A stretch of DNA of 37,834 nucleotides from an uncultured Selenomonadaceae bacterium (GTDB taxonomy: Bacteria > Bacillota > Negativicutes > Selenomonadales > Selenomonadaceae). A program made the position numbers and the translations under genes. Of this stretch, positions 15,559-23,762 are shown piece by piece. Each line of letters starts with the position of its first letter. The stretch's first letter is position 1. Under the pieces are notes generated by a model. It was given only the letters and a program-made list of their open reading frames with translations, had not been told where the DNA came from and did no database searches. Location: positions 1 to 37,834 of the forward strand of contig CAJOOE010000132.1 of NCBI GenBank assembly GCA_905236145.1, written 5' to 3'.

Positions 15559-15571
15559 CGGTATAATACCG
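15559..15571. promoter_or_regulatory. Palindrome centred on a -10 box upstream of the RsbW-like gene
   Basis: CGGTAT-A-ATACCG is a perfect 6+1+6 palindrome. Its centre contains TATAAT (15562-15567), which is the best -10 candidate upstream of the gene at 15604. The matching -35 position (15539-15544, GTGATT) is weak. This arrangement would suit a repressor that blocks the promoter, or an activated promoter. Confidence 0.45.
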
Positions 15572-15603
15572 AAAATATTATTTTGGGGCGAGGTGATTAA
15601 AAA

Positions 15604-16026
15604 ATGAATAATTCGGAAAGCAGGGAGTTGACGCTTGAGGCGACTGTGGAAAATCTTTCGGCGGTAAATGCCTTTATTGATGATTTTTTGGATGCGGTCG
15701 GCTGTCCCGGGCGTTCGCACATGCAACTCAGTCTGGTGATCGAAGAAATCTTCGTAAACGTCGCAAGTTATGCCTACGCCCCGAACACGGGAAAAGTTAC
15801 CGTAAAAATTGCGATCACCCGCGAACCTTTGTCCGCGAAGATAATTTTCATCGATTCCGGCAGGCCTTACAATCCTCTGGAGGCAAAAGAGCCGGATATT
15901 GACGCACCGATTGAGGAACGCAATATAGGCGGACTCGGAATTTTCCTCGTCAAAAAGAATGTCGATGAAGTCAATTATGAATTTGCGGACGGAAAAAATA
16001 TTTTTACGATATTCAAAAAATTGTGA
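15604..16026 (+). CDS. RsbW-type ATP-binding protein (anti-sigma/serine kinase family)
   Basis: A 140-residue stand-alone GHKL ATPase domain of the RsbW/SpoIIAB/BtrW group. Members bind ATP and either phosphorylate an anti-anti-sigma protein or sequester a sigma factor. The N box is LSLVIEEIFVNVASYAY (about residues 42-58), the G1 box is FIDSGRPYNP, and the G2 box is NIGGLGIFLVKK. Length matches the family. Neither a STAS-domain partner nor a sigma factor gene is adjacent. The lptD-like gene follows after 42 bp, so it may be co-transcribed with the envelope genes. ATG at 15604 has GGGGCGAGGTG upstream. Confidence 0.85.
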   Translation: MNNSESRELTLEATVENLSAVNAFIDDFLDAVGCPGRSHMQLSLVIEEIFVNVASYAYAPNTGKVTVKIAITREPLSAKIIFIDSGRPYNPLEAKEPDIDAPIEERNIGGLGIFLVKKNVDEVNYEFADGKNIFTIFKKL

Positions 16027-16068
16027 GCCGCTTTCAAAAATTTTTGTTGTTAAGAGGTTTTGAAAATC

Positions 16069-17643
16069 ATGCTTTTCAAACTTAAAAAATTATTTCCCGC
16101 CGCCGCGATTTTCGGAGCGTTTACGTTGAGTTTCGGATTTCACACGCCGAAAGCCTTCGCGGTTTATCAATCCGAATCCGATACCGGCACGACCTATTTC
16201 GATTACATCGAAAATGCCCGCCGCGAGGCAAAGGCAAATGCTTTGACCGACGAGCAGAAAAAATTGCTTGAGGACATCGAAACGGAGAAGGAACATTTAA
16301 AAAATCCCATAGACCCGGAAAAACCTTTTCCCGCAATTTTTGAAGGCGACGATATGGTTTACAACGCCGAAACCGGAGAATTTACCGCGACGGGAAAAGT
16401 TTACATAACTCAACTTGACGGTCACAGATTTCAAAGCGGCGATGCGTCCGGAAACATAAAGACGCAGGATATTTTGATTGAGGGAAAATCTCACATGCTC
16501 CAACTTTCCCCCAACGCTCCCCGCGTGACTTTGGACGGCTATCACACGGTCTACAATTACGGCACGCAAATGGGAACAATGGACGCGGCGGCAGGTAAGG
16601 CGGGAGAGTATTACATTACCGGAAAGAAATTTGAATTTTACCCGGATCACGTCGTAATAACGGACGGCACTCAAACAAAATGCAACGCACAAGTCCCGGA
16701 TTACCGGGTCAGTGCGAAAAAAATTGAAATTTGGAACGGCAACATCATGCGAATGTACAATATGAAATTTTGGCTGAAGAATAAAGTTGTCGGGACGAAA
16801 ATGTACGAAGAACGCGAACTCGGGAAAAAACAAGATACATATTTGCCGAGTTTCGGTTACAATTCGGATCACGGTTATTACGTCGAAGATACTTTCGGTT
16901 TTCCGCTCACAGGCAGATTTACCGCAGTTTTGAATGCTCACATCGAAACAAAAGAAGGTGTCCGCAGCAACGGCGAACTTCATTACCACAACAGAGAATT
17001 TTTCGGCAATTTGCATTACGGTTACTACAGCGACAATGACGCTCACTGGATCCAAAAGCAGCCTTCCCCCGAACTCATCTATCAAAAACATTTTCACGGT
17101 TTGCCCATGACTTATATGCTCCGCACCGAAATCGGTCGTTGGAAGGAGAACAGAAAAGTCAGTTTGCATAAAGAGTACGAAGCCGGATTGTTCCACGATC
17201 CCATTTGGATGGGCAAATATGTTTTGTTTCTCGGGACGTCTTACAAAATTACGAATGATGATCCGCGAGGTTTTTACGAATATCAGGGAAAATCCACCGT
17301 TCGCGGCATGAATTACGATATAATACTCGGCAGAGAATTTGACGACAGGTTTGCAATGTACGTCGGCTATCATTTCAAAAAGAACAATTCTCAAAATTCA
17401 ATGTTCGTGTATAACCTGGACGACTATTCACAGAAATTTGAAACAGGCATAAGTTACAGACTCACGCCTTTGGACAGATTCGTTGTCGGCTGTAGGATCA
17501 ACACGGAAAACAGTAAATTGGAAGATACGGACGTTTTCTGGTATCACGACTTGCATTGTTCGCAGCTCATCCTACGCTGGCGTGCAAAAAGTCATAACGA
17601 TCGCAGCCGTTTTGAGGCTCATTGGCAATTTTTGCCTTGGTAA
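16069..17643 (+). CDS. LptD/OstA-like LPS assembly outer-membrane protein
   Basis: Probably the outer-membrane translocon component that inserts LPS, or a close relative. An N-terminal signal peptide of about 30 residues ends in an AFA cleavage motif. A coiled acidic stretch follows, then an OstA/LptA-like beta-jellyroll domain (about residues 75-190; GDDMVYNAETGEFTATGKVYI is typical). The remainder is rich in alternating aromatic residues, as in a beta-barrel, and ends in a tryptophan (AHWQFLPW), as outer-membrane proteins often do. At 524 residues it is much shorter than proteobacterial LptD (about 780). I prefer ATG at 16069, with AAGAGG eleven bases upstream, over TTG at 16060. hldA and hldC follow, which supports an LPS role. 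Confidence 0.82.
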   Translation: MLFKLKKLFPAAAIFGAFTLSFGFHTPKAFAVYQSESDTGTTYFDYIENARREAKANALTDEQKKLLEDIETEKEHLKNPIDPEKPFPAIFEGDDMVYNAETGEFTATGKVYITQLDGHRFQSGDASGNIKTQDILIEGKSHMLQLSPNAPRVTLDGYHTVYNYGTQMGTMDAAAGKAGEYYITGKKFEFYPDHVVITDGTQTKCNAQVPDYRVSAKKIEIWNGNIMRMYNMKFWLKNKVVGTKMYEERELGKKQDTYLPSFGYNSDHGYYVEDTFGFPLTGRFTAVLNAHIETKEGVRSNGELHYHNREFFGNLHYGYYSDNDAHWIQKQPSPELIYQKHFHGLPMTYMLRTEIGRWKENRKVSLHKEYEAGLFHDPIWMGKYVLFLGTSYKITNDDPRGFYEYQGKSTVRGMNYDIILGREFDDRFAMYVGYHFKKNNSQNSMFVYNLDDYSQKFETGISYRLTPLDRFVVGCRINTENSKLEDTDVFWYHDLHCSQLILRWRAKSHNDRSRFEAHWQFLPW

Positions 17644-17700
17644 GAAAATTTTGCGGCGTGAAGAGCTTAACAAAATAAAAAAAGGGAACGGGGTGTAGAG

Positions 17701-18693
17701 TTGCAAAAATTGGCAAATATAACACAAAAATTTCAGGGACGGAGAATTTTGGTTATCGGCGATATGGTTGCCGATGTCTACCTTGACGGGCGAATCTCCA
17801 GAATTTCCCGCGAGGCTCCGGTGCTTGTCCTTGAGGAACAGGGAGAAAAAGTCGTCGCCGGCGGTGCGGCGAATGTCGTGGCAAATATTGCGGCTTTGGG
17901 CGGTGAAGTTTACGCCGTCGGAGTTTTGGGTGACGACAACAATGCGGAAAGTTTGAGAAAAATTTTGCACGATCACGATGTACATTTGGAAGGACTTGTC
18001 CGCGACAAAAGTCGTCCCACAGTTTCAAAAACAAGAATAATCGCCGGAGGAAGGGCGACGGTCAGTCAGCAAATTGTTCGTATCGACAGGGAGAGCAAGG
18101 AGCCGCTTTCAAAAAAAATGGAGGCGGAACTTATAGCGAAAATCGACAAAATTTTGCCGAACGTCGAAGGAATTGTCTTGAGTGATTACGGCTCCGGAAC
18201 GATTACCGATGCGGTGAAAAAATGGCTGATTCGTTACGCGAACAAAAACAAAATTCCCGGCATCGTCGATTCCCGCTATCGCATAGGCGAATTTGAAGGC
18301 ATAGGTTTCGTAAAACAAAACGACGCGGAACTTGCCGCTTTCATCGGTCACGACTTGCCGGACATGACCGCACTCATAGACGCCGGGACAAAACTTTTGC
18401 AGAAGGTAAATGCAAACGGCGTTTTGATAACTCGCGGAGAATTGGGAATGAGTTTGTTTGAGAGGAGCGGGGCGGTTCATCATATTCCGGTCACGGACAA
18501 GAGTGAGGTTTTTGATGTTTCCGGTGCCGGTGATACCTGCGTTGCGGCGTTTATTCTCGCCGTAACCGCCGGAGCAAGTCCCGCAGTCGCCGCCAGAGTT
18601 TCAAACTACGCCTCCGGAATTGCGGTAAGGAAGTTGGGAACGAGTACGGTTAATTTCGTCGAACTTGAAAAAGTTCTCGAAAGAGCCAAGTGA
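17701..18693 (+). CDS. hldA: D-glycero-beta-D-manno-heptose-7-phosphate kinase
   Basis: A PfkB/ribokinase-family enzyme. It phosphorylates heptose 7-phosphate at C1 in the pathway to ADP-heptose for the LPS inner core. It corresponds to the kinase half of E. coli HldE (RfaE domain I). Seen: VIGDMVADVYLDG at the start, the GGAANVVANIAALGG substrate region, SDYGSGT, VKQNDAEL, and the nucleotide/anion-hole motif DVSGAGDTCVAAF with the catalytic Asp near residue 277. Length 330, normal for a stand-alone kinase. The start is TTG at 17701. hldC follows after 12 bp, making the pathway split across two genes as in many non-enteric bacteria. Confidence 0.93.
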   Translation: MQKLANITQKFQGRRILVIGDMVADVYLDGRISRISREAPVLVLEEQGEKVVAGGAANVVANIAALGGEVYAVGVLGDDNNAESLRKILHDHDVHLEGLVRDKSRPTVSKTRIIAGGRATVSQQIVRIDRESKEPLSKKMEAELIAKIDKILPNVEGIVLSDYGSGTITDAVKKWLIRYANKNKIPGIVDSRYRIGEFEGIGFVKQNDAELAAFIGHDLPDMTALIDAGTKLLQKVNANGVLITRGELGMSLFERSGAVHHIPVTDKSEVFDVSGAGDTCVAAFILAVTAGASPAVAARVSNYASGIAVRKLGTSTVNFVELEKVLERAK

Positions 18694-18705
18694 GGTAATT
18701 TTAAA

Positions 18706-19170
18706 ATGCTTATTTACAGAAAAGTTTTGCCGGGATTTTGTAAAGTTTTACGCGAAGGCGGAAAAAAAGTTGTCTTTACAAACGGCTGTTTTGACATACT
18801 CCACGCCGGTCACGTCAGATATTTGACGGAGGCAAGGGAGAAGGGCGATTTGCTTTTTGTCGGATTAAATTCCGACGAATCGGTCAGAAAATTGAAGGGA
18901 GAAGGTCGCCCGATAAACAATCAGACAGACAGAGCGGAAGTTCTGCTCGGATTGCGGGCGGTCGATTACGTCGTAATTTTTGAGGAAGATACCGCCGAAA
19001 AAATTATCGAAGAAATTAAACCCTCCGTTTACGTCAAAGGCGGCGATGACAATTCGGACAATTTGCCGGAGGCAAAAATCGTACAAAGTTACGGCGGCAA
19101 AGTCGAATTTGTAAAATTTGTGGAAGGTCATTCCACTTCAAACATCGTTGAAAAAATTTTGAAGTCGTGA
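18706..19170 (+). CDS. hldC: D-glycero-beta-D-manno-heptose 1-phosphate adenylyltransferase
   Basis: A nucleotidyltransferase that makes ADP-heptose from heptose 1-phosphate and ATP; equivalent to domain II of HldE (RfaE2). The cytidylyltransferase-like signature TNGCFDILHAGHVRYL (about residues 25-40) holds the HxGH site. It is followed by VGLNSDESVRKLKGEGRPI and the C-terminal VKGGDDNSDNLPEAKIVQSYGG. The length of 154 residues fits the single-domain enzyme. The phosphatase GmhB, isomerase GmhA and epimerase HldD needed for the rest of the pathway are not in this window. A strong terminator follows at once. Confidence 0.94.
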   Translation: MLIYRKVLPGFCKVLREGGKKVVFTNGCFDILHAGHVRYLTEAREKGDLLFVGLNSDESVRKLKGEGRPINNQTDRAEVLLGLRAVDYVVIFEEDTAEKIIEEIKPSVYVKGGDDNSDNLPEAKIVQSYGGKVEFVKFVEGHSTSNIVEKILKS

Positions 19171-19178
19171 GAAAGTGA

Positions 19179-19222
19179 AAATCCTTCGCCGGAAAAATCG
19201 TCCGACGAAGGATTTATTTTTT
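19179..19222 (+). terminator. Terminator after hldC, probably shared with rubrerythrin
   Basis: A 10-bp perfect stem, AAATCCTTCG (19179-19188) with CGAAGGATTT (19206-19215), followed by A and six T. It lies between the convergent hldC and rubrerythrin genes and can also fold from the minus strand, though with a weaker T tail there. Confidence 0.88.
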
Positions 19223-19251
19223 GTGGAAAGATTATTCTTATTTCCGTCGGT

Positions 19252-19803
19252 TCATTGTGCTTTTTCCTTGAAAACATTTTTCGGCCGGCCGCAGAGAGGA
19301 CAAGTCCAATCTTCCGGCTCTTTTGAAATATCGCCGACATATTCATACCCGCAGATCGGGCAGACGTAAACTTTTTGACCGGTCGTATCGACTTTGGCGG
19401 GTTTATATTTTTTCTGCATTTCTTCGATTACAACGCCGTGATGACCTTCCTGCTTTGCGAAAATTTCCATTTCGTCCGCCGCCGCCGCAAATCCTGCGGC
19501 ACGAACTTTTTCCGCCATTTCTTTGACTTGAGCCTCGCCGGCAATTTCGGCTTTTTTGACGGTTTCAAGCAACGCCCAAAAATCTTTCGGATATTTGCCG
19601 TTCAAGACCGAATAAAAACCGGCGTGAACAGCCTCCTGATTCGCCGACCGGATCAAGGTTTCGGCAACGTCGTCCATGCCCTGCTCTTTTGCCAGACGTG
19701 CAAGGGCATAATACATCATTGTCCCGTTTGCCTCCGCCTGCATAACGGCTTTAATCATCGGCTCCAATTCTGTGCCTTTCGTCAATCCGTGCAAACTCTC
19801 CAT
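19252..19803 (-). CDS. Rubrerythrin
   Basis: A non-haem di-iron peroxidase that protects anaerobes by reducing hydrogen peroxide. The N-terminal ferritin-like domain (residues about 10-140) has the iron ligands in EANGTMMYYALARLAKEQG, NQEAVHAGFY and AKQEGHHG. The C-terminal rubredoxin-like domain holds two Cys pairs, CPICGYEY and CPLCGRP. The length of 183 residues is in the usual range. ATG at 19803 follows AAAGGAG. It appears monocistronic from the promoter at 19854-19882. It fits an anaerobic lifestyle. No PerR-like operator is obvious. Confidence 0.96.
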   Translation of the reverse strand: MESLHGLTKGTELEPMIKAVMQAEANGTMMYYALARLAKEQGMDDVAETLIRSANQEAVHAGFYSVLNGKYPKDFWALLETVKKAEIAGEAQVKEMAEKVRAAGFAAAADEMEIFAKQEGHHGVVIEEMQKKYKPAKVDTTGQKVYVCPICGYEYVGDISKEPEDWTCPLCGRPKNVFKEKAQ

Positions 19804-19853
19804 TTTGTTTTGCTCCTTTCGTGACAGTCAATACAACAAAATACACATTTTTG

Positions 19854-19882
19854 ATTTTATCGGAAAATTTTTTGCTTGCCAA
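19854..19882 (-). promoter_or_regulatory. Promoter of rubrerythrin
   Basis: On the minus strand, TTGGCA (19882-19877) and TAAAAT (19859-19854) are separated by 17 bp. The ATG lies 50 bp downstream. Confidence 0.65.
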
Positions 19883-19920
19883 ACTTTTCGATAAAAAATT
19901 ATTCGTCGCCGCAATAACTT

Positions 19921-21912
19921 TTACTTTTCCGCAACCTGAAGTCCCCGAGTCAAAATTTGCCAAGCAACCGTTCTCATCGCTCCGATAATTTTTTTTGCAT
20001 TTGCCTGCTCATTTGTCAAGTTTACTTTATTCAATTCAGCCGAGGCGACGTGCGGCAAAAGTTCCACTGCATCGGAATCAATTTTTCCGGCGGCGTTTTG
20101 AGTTATGAAAACGTCCCTGTTAAATGCGACTCCGTTGCTTTCGGTAAGCGGCGGTGCAATCGAACGGTAAACAAAATCTTTCGGTGCGATAAGTTCGATA
20201 ATCGTCGGGAAAACAGAAATGTGACCGCCCACGACATCAGCCGGCAAAATATTTTTCTTTACTCCCGCTCCGTAAAGTACGAAGGGAACGCTCTGATGTT
20301 CAAAAATTGTCGGCTTGGTGCCGGGATCCGTCCTGACCGCATGATCTCCGGTAATGACAAACAAACTGTCCGGAAAACTTGCGGAAACATTTTTTACAAA
20401 TTCCGTCGCACACTTATCCATATACCGGTAATGACCCAATTCGATCGCCAAACTTTTTGCGTCCTCTATATTCGGAAGTTTTTCGAGTTCTTTAATGCAA
20501 GCGTCAAGGTCAAAACCTTCTTCCGCCAAATTCAAATTGTAAGGCGGGTGGTTGGTCGTCGTCATAATCAAATGAACGGTCGGCGGTTCTTCGGCAAGGT
20601 GTCTTTCCAGAGCGTCGAAAAGATTTTTGTCCTTCGTCCCCCAAGTATTTTGTTTCGGGGCTTGATAATCCGGGAAACCGTAAAAATTATCAAAGCCCTG
20701 TGAAGTCGCCGTTTTTGAAATATTGTCCCAACCGGGAGTGCCGCCGTACCAAAAATCTACCTTGTAGCCGAGTGCGTGAAAATATTGAGCCGGTGAAGTT
20801 ATGTAAACTTCTTCAAAAGTTTTCGGTCGGTAATTCACTCTGATATTTATGTCCGGCAAGCCGGTAATCATTCCGGTAATTGCAACGGAAGTAAAATCTC
20901 CGTTCGGCATAAAATTTCTGCTGTAATAACAATCAGGCTCCGCAATCAGCGATTTAATTCCGTCCGCGACGTGCAAATCCGAATATTTTCCGAGCATCGG
21001 CCACTGCATCCACGTTTCGCCCAAAATTACAAAAATATGTTTCGGCATTTTGATTTTCGCACCTTTGGTCTTTTTTTCGAGGTAAGGTGTCAAATCGTTG
21101 CCGGTGACATTTTTTTGTCGGGATATTATTTGAGCCGCCGCCAAAACATTTTCCTTATCGACTCCGGTAACTTCGCCGTCCGCCATACGCTTTTCCAATG
21201 CTCTTGCCCGGTAAAGTGCTTGAGCGTCGTCCAAAATGCATTCATTCAAAAAATCGTCGTTTGTAACGCCGGCATTTTCCCAATTCACCCCGTTGCCGTA
21301 AGTGAAACTTCCTCCGAATCTTGCGAACAATCCGAACGCTCCGACAAACAAAACCAATGCGGTTACAAATCCGGCTTTGCGGAAAAATCCGTCCAAATTC
21401 GGCGGCGAAAAAGTTTTCAAAATCAAAAATCTGCTTAAAATTGCAATACATATTATCGTCAAAATAAAAGCGACCGGAAATCTCCAAAAAAATCCGTACT
21501 CCCGGACAATCATCACAAAAATTGATCCGATGTCGTCATTCAATCCCTGAACGACTTCCAAGCCGAAAGTCGAATGAAATTCCCGGTAATAGGGAAACCT
21601 TGCCATAAACAGCACGGAAAAGACAAACGATGCCAAAATTCCGATTACAAGCCGAAGTCGCGGAGTAAACCCGGCGAGCGTCACAAAGACGAACGAAAGC
21701 AAGGTCACCGCTCCGGCAGTTTTCAAACTGAGCCGCAAGCCCGTAAACATTGCCGCAGCAATTTGCCCGGAGCCGGCATCGGAACCCATGTAACCGGACA
21801 TCATCAAGATAAACAAGCCGCGATAAACTTCAAGCAACAGAAGTATAAAAACAAACAGTCTGAAGTCGCGTTGTATCCCGTCAAAAAATCTTTTTATAAA
21901 TTTCAAATACAT
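19921..21912 (-). CDS. LTA synthase-like membrane sulfatase-fold phosphotransferase
   Basis: A 663-residue protein with about five to six N-terminal transmembrane segments (residues about 18-200). An extracytoplasmic alkaline-phosphatase/sulfatase-fold domain starts near residue 290 (KHIFVILGETW). Later landmarks are the Thr-bearing NGDFTSVAITGM, DFWYGGTPGWDN, MTTTNHPPYN and the metal ligands in VITGDHAVRTDPG. The family includes LtaS, phosphoglycerol transferases and lipid A or core phosphoethanolamine transferases. In an LPS-bearing organism, and directly behind a heptosyltransferase gene (6 bp), modification of LPS or a periplasmic glycan is likelier than lipoteichoic acid synthesis. ATG at 21912 has AAGGGG upstream. 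Confidence 0.82.
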   Translation of the reverse strand: MYLKFIKRFFDGIQRDFRLFVFILLLLEVYRGLFILMMSGYMGSDAGSGQIAAAMFTGLRLSLKTAGAVTLLSFVFVTLAGFTPRLRLVIGILASFVFSVLFMARFPYYREFHSTFGLEVVQGLNDDIGSIFVMIVREYGFFWRFPVAFILTIICIAILSRFLILKTFSPPNLDGFFRKAGFVTALVLFVGAFGLFARFGGSFTYGNGVNWENAGVTNDDFLNECILDDAQALYRARALEKRMADGEVTGVDKENVLAAAQIISRQKNVTGNDLTPYLEKKTKGAKIKMPKHIFVILGETWMQWPMLGKYSDLHVADGIKSLIAEPDCYYSRNFMPNGDFTSVAITGMITGLPDINIRVNYRPKTFEEVYITSPAQYFHALGYKVDFWYGGTPGWDNISKTATSQGFDNFYGFPDYQAPKQNTWGTKDKNLFDALERHLAEEPPTVHLIMTTTNHPPYNLNLAEEGFDLDACIKELEKLPNIEDAKSLAIELGHYRYMDKCATEFVKNVSASFPDSLFVITGDHAVRTDPGTKPTIFEHQSVPFVLYGAGVKKNILPADVVGGHISVFPTIIELIAPKDFVYRSIAPPLTESNGVAFNRDVFITQNAAGKIDSDAVELLPHVASAELNKVNLTNEQANAKKIIGAMRTVAWQILTRGLQVAEK

Positions 21913-21918
21913 TTCCCC

Positions 21919-23037
21919 TTATAAAAAACTCTTATCCGACAAATCTATAACGCGGCATTGATATTCGCCGTAAATTCGCGGAATTTTTTTTGCCGGCATA
22001 CCTTCATATTTTTCCAGAAGTTCATTGACGTACTTCATCACGACTTCAACCGGAATTTTCTTCATGCAGGCAAGGTTTTCCGCACCGCTTTTCGGGCAAA
22101 TATGTTTTCCGCACGGGTGACAAGGTTCCGGCGTTTTTATCAAAATGTCCTTTGCGTCGTAAGGGTAAAAACCCGGCACCGGCGACGCTCCGAACATGGT
22201 AACGATCGGAATATTCCGGGCAACGCCGATATGCATGGGTCCGGAGTCCGTCGTCAAAAACAAAACACAATTATCCAAAAATCCGGCAACGACGGCAAGA
22301 GAAAATTTCCCGGTGAAAATCTTCAAAAGTTCGCTGTCTTTACGGTACATTTTTTTCACGCACTCTTCTACAATTTCCCTGTCCATGGGCCCGCCCAAAA
22401 AAGCGACGCCGGAACCGCGATTTATCAAATTGTCCGCACACTCGGCAAAATATTCGTCAAGCCAGCGTTTTGTAAGCCAGCTTGCCCCGATATTGAAGGC
22501 GACGACCTTTGTATCCGGCGGGAAATTCTCCGCAAAAATTTTGTCCGCAGTCTTTGAAGTTTCTTCGGTAATTTCCATTTCAAGACCGCCGTCGTCAATT
22601 TTTGTAATTCCGCAAGCCTCCCGCAAAACGTCAAAATGCGAATGAATCTGATGCTTGACGGCTTTCAAATTCGGCATAACTTTATCGAAGAAAAGAGAAA
22701 ATCCCGGCTTTGAATAGCCGACGATTTTTTTTGCACCGCTGAACGCCGCCAATGCAGAGGCTCTTTCGTTCCGGTGAAGATTTATTGCCAAGTCAAATTT
22801 TTCCGCTCGAATCTTGAAAATAAATTTTATGAAATTAAAAAGTTTGTCGTCCTCGCCCTTCTTGTCAATCAAAATGCAATCGTCGATATGTTTGTTGTAT
22901 TGAACAAGATCGGCAAGTTTTTTGTCGGCAAGCAGAGCAATGTGAGCGTCGGGGAAATTTGTCCGGAGTGTCCGCAAAACCGGAGTGACAAGCATTAAAT
23001 CCCCCAAGTGCATTAAGTTTATTACCAAAATTCTCAT
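21919..23037 (-). CDS. Glycosyltransferase family 9 (heptosyltransferase-like)
   Basis: A 372-residue GT-B enzyme of family 9, the ADP-heptose:LPS heptosyltransferase group. It probably adds heptose to the inner core on the cytoplasmic face. Landmarks are ILVINLMHLGDLMLVTPVLRTL at the N-terminus, AFNIGASWLTKRW at the domain boundary, and the donor-binding TTDSGPMHIGVARNIPIVTMFGAS. A Cys-rich patch (CHPCGKHICPKSG...CM) near residue 315 is common in this family. It starts 9 bp after ybaK and is followed by the LtaS-like gene after 6 bp, so the three form an operon. Which core position it modifies is unknown. Confidence 0.9.
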   Translation of the reverse strand: MRILVINLMHLGDLMLVTPVLRTLRTNFPDAHIALLADKKLADLVQYNKHIDDCILIDKKGEDDKLFNFIKFIFKIRAEKFDLAINLHRNERASALAAFSGAKKIVGYSKPGFSLFFDKVMPNLKAVKHQIHSHFDVLREACGITKIDDGGLEMEITEETSKTADKIFAENFPPDTKVVAFNIGASWLTKRWLDEYFAECADNLINRGSGVAFLGGPMDREIVEECVKKMYRKDSELLKIFTGKFSLAVVAGFLDNCVLFLTTDSGPMHIGVARNIPIVTMFGASPVPGFYPYDAKDILIKTPEPCHPCGKHICPKSGAENLACMKKIPVEVVMKYVNELLEKYEGMPAKKIPRIYGEYQCRVIDLSDKSFL

Positions 23038-23046
23038 TTCTCAAAA

Positions 23047-23520
23047 TCAACTTTCTTTCACTTTCGCAACGTCAACCCAACCGGCAGATTTTATATACTT
23101 TTCGACTTCGTCAATTTTCAGGCGAACGGTGCTTTTGTCGTTTCCTGCCGCCGGATAAACAGTGTCGAATCTTTTCAGTGAATCGTCAAGATAAATCGGA
23201 ACGCCCGGATTTACCGCAAACGGACAAACTCCCCCGACTGCATGACCGACAAGACTTTCCACTTCGTCAACCGGAATCATTTTCGGACGGCTTGAAAATC
23301 TTGCCTTAAATTTCTTGTTGTCGATTTTCATATCGCCGCCGAGCAGAATTAAAATCGGTTTTTTATCGACGAAAACGGAAATTGTCTTTGCAATTCTTCC
23401 GACTTCGCAATTTAAAGCGTGTGCCGCCATTTCCGAAGTCGCGGTCGATTCTTCAAACTCAAGCACTCTTTCCGGCTCTCCGAGTTCTTCAAAATATTTT
23501 TTTACTTTTTCTATAGCCAA
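23047..23520 (-). CDS. YbaK/EbsC family aminoacyl-tRNA deacylase
   Basis: A 157-residue single-domain trans-editing protein. The family hydrolyses mischarged tRNAs such as Cys- or Ala-tRNA(Pro). The conserved lysine is in GRIAKTISVFVD (Lys45). Further landmarks are GGDMKIDNKKFKARF, the GHAVGGVCPFAVNPGVPIYLDDSL loop and AAGNDKSTVRL near the end. The start is TTG at 23520, with GGGAGG eight bases upstream. It is first in an operon with the GT9 and LtaS-like genes, a pairing with no obvious functional logic. The substrate tRNA cannot be assigned from sequence. Confidence 0.9.
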   Translation of the reverse strand: MAIEKVKKYFEELGEPERVLEFEESTATSEMAAHALNCEVGRIAKTISVFVDKKPILILLGGDMKIDNKKFKARFSSRPKMIPVDEVESLVGHAVGGVCPFAVNPGVPIYLDDSLKRFDTVYPAAGNDKSTVRLKIDEVEKYIKSAGWVDVAKVKES

Positions 23521-23693
23521 AAAATTTTCCTCCCGTGAACATTTTTCGACCGGTTTTTCTGCCGGTAAACGTCAAAACTTATTCGACAATTATTTTAAAT
23601 TTGCCTTCAAAAATCCGGTAAATTTTTTCCCGGAAATATTCTTTTTCAAATCTTGAAGTCAATGCAATTACCGCGAAACAAAAAATTTTCCGC

Positions 23694-23723
23694 TTGCAAA
23701 AGTTTCCGGATTTATTGTAAAAT
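23694..23723 (+). promoter_or_regulatory. Promoter of rsfS
   Basis: TTGCAA (23694-23699), an 18-bp spacer and TAAAAT (23718-23723), 39 bp upstream of the start. The rest of the 242-bp divergent gap 23521-23762 shows no further clear signal. Confidence 0.5.
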
Positions 23724-23762
23724 CAACTCAAATTTAATTTGAAAATCGGAGGTATTATAATT

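Noticed and set aside
16297..17394. Long open frame antisense to the lptD-like gene (similar ones lie opposite the GT2, phosphofructokinase and flhA genes)
   Set aside because: These mirror strong codon bias in the real genes, have no family motifs and lack ribosome sites. The sense proteins are clearly recognisable.
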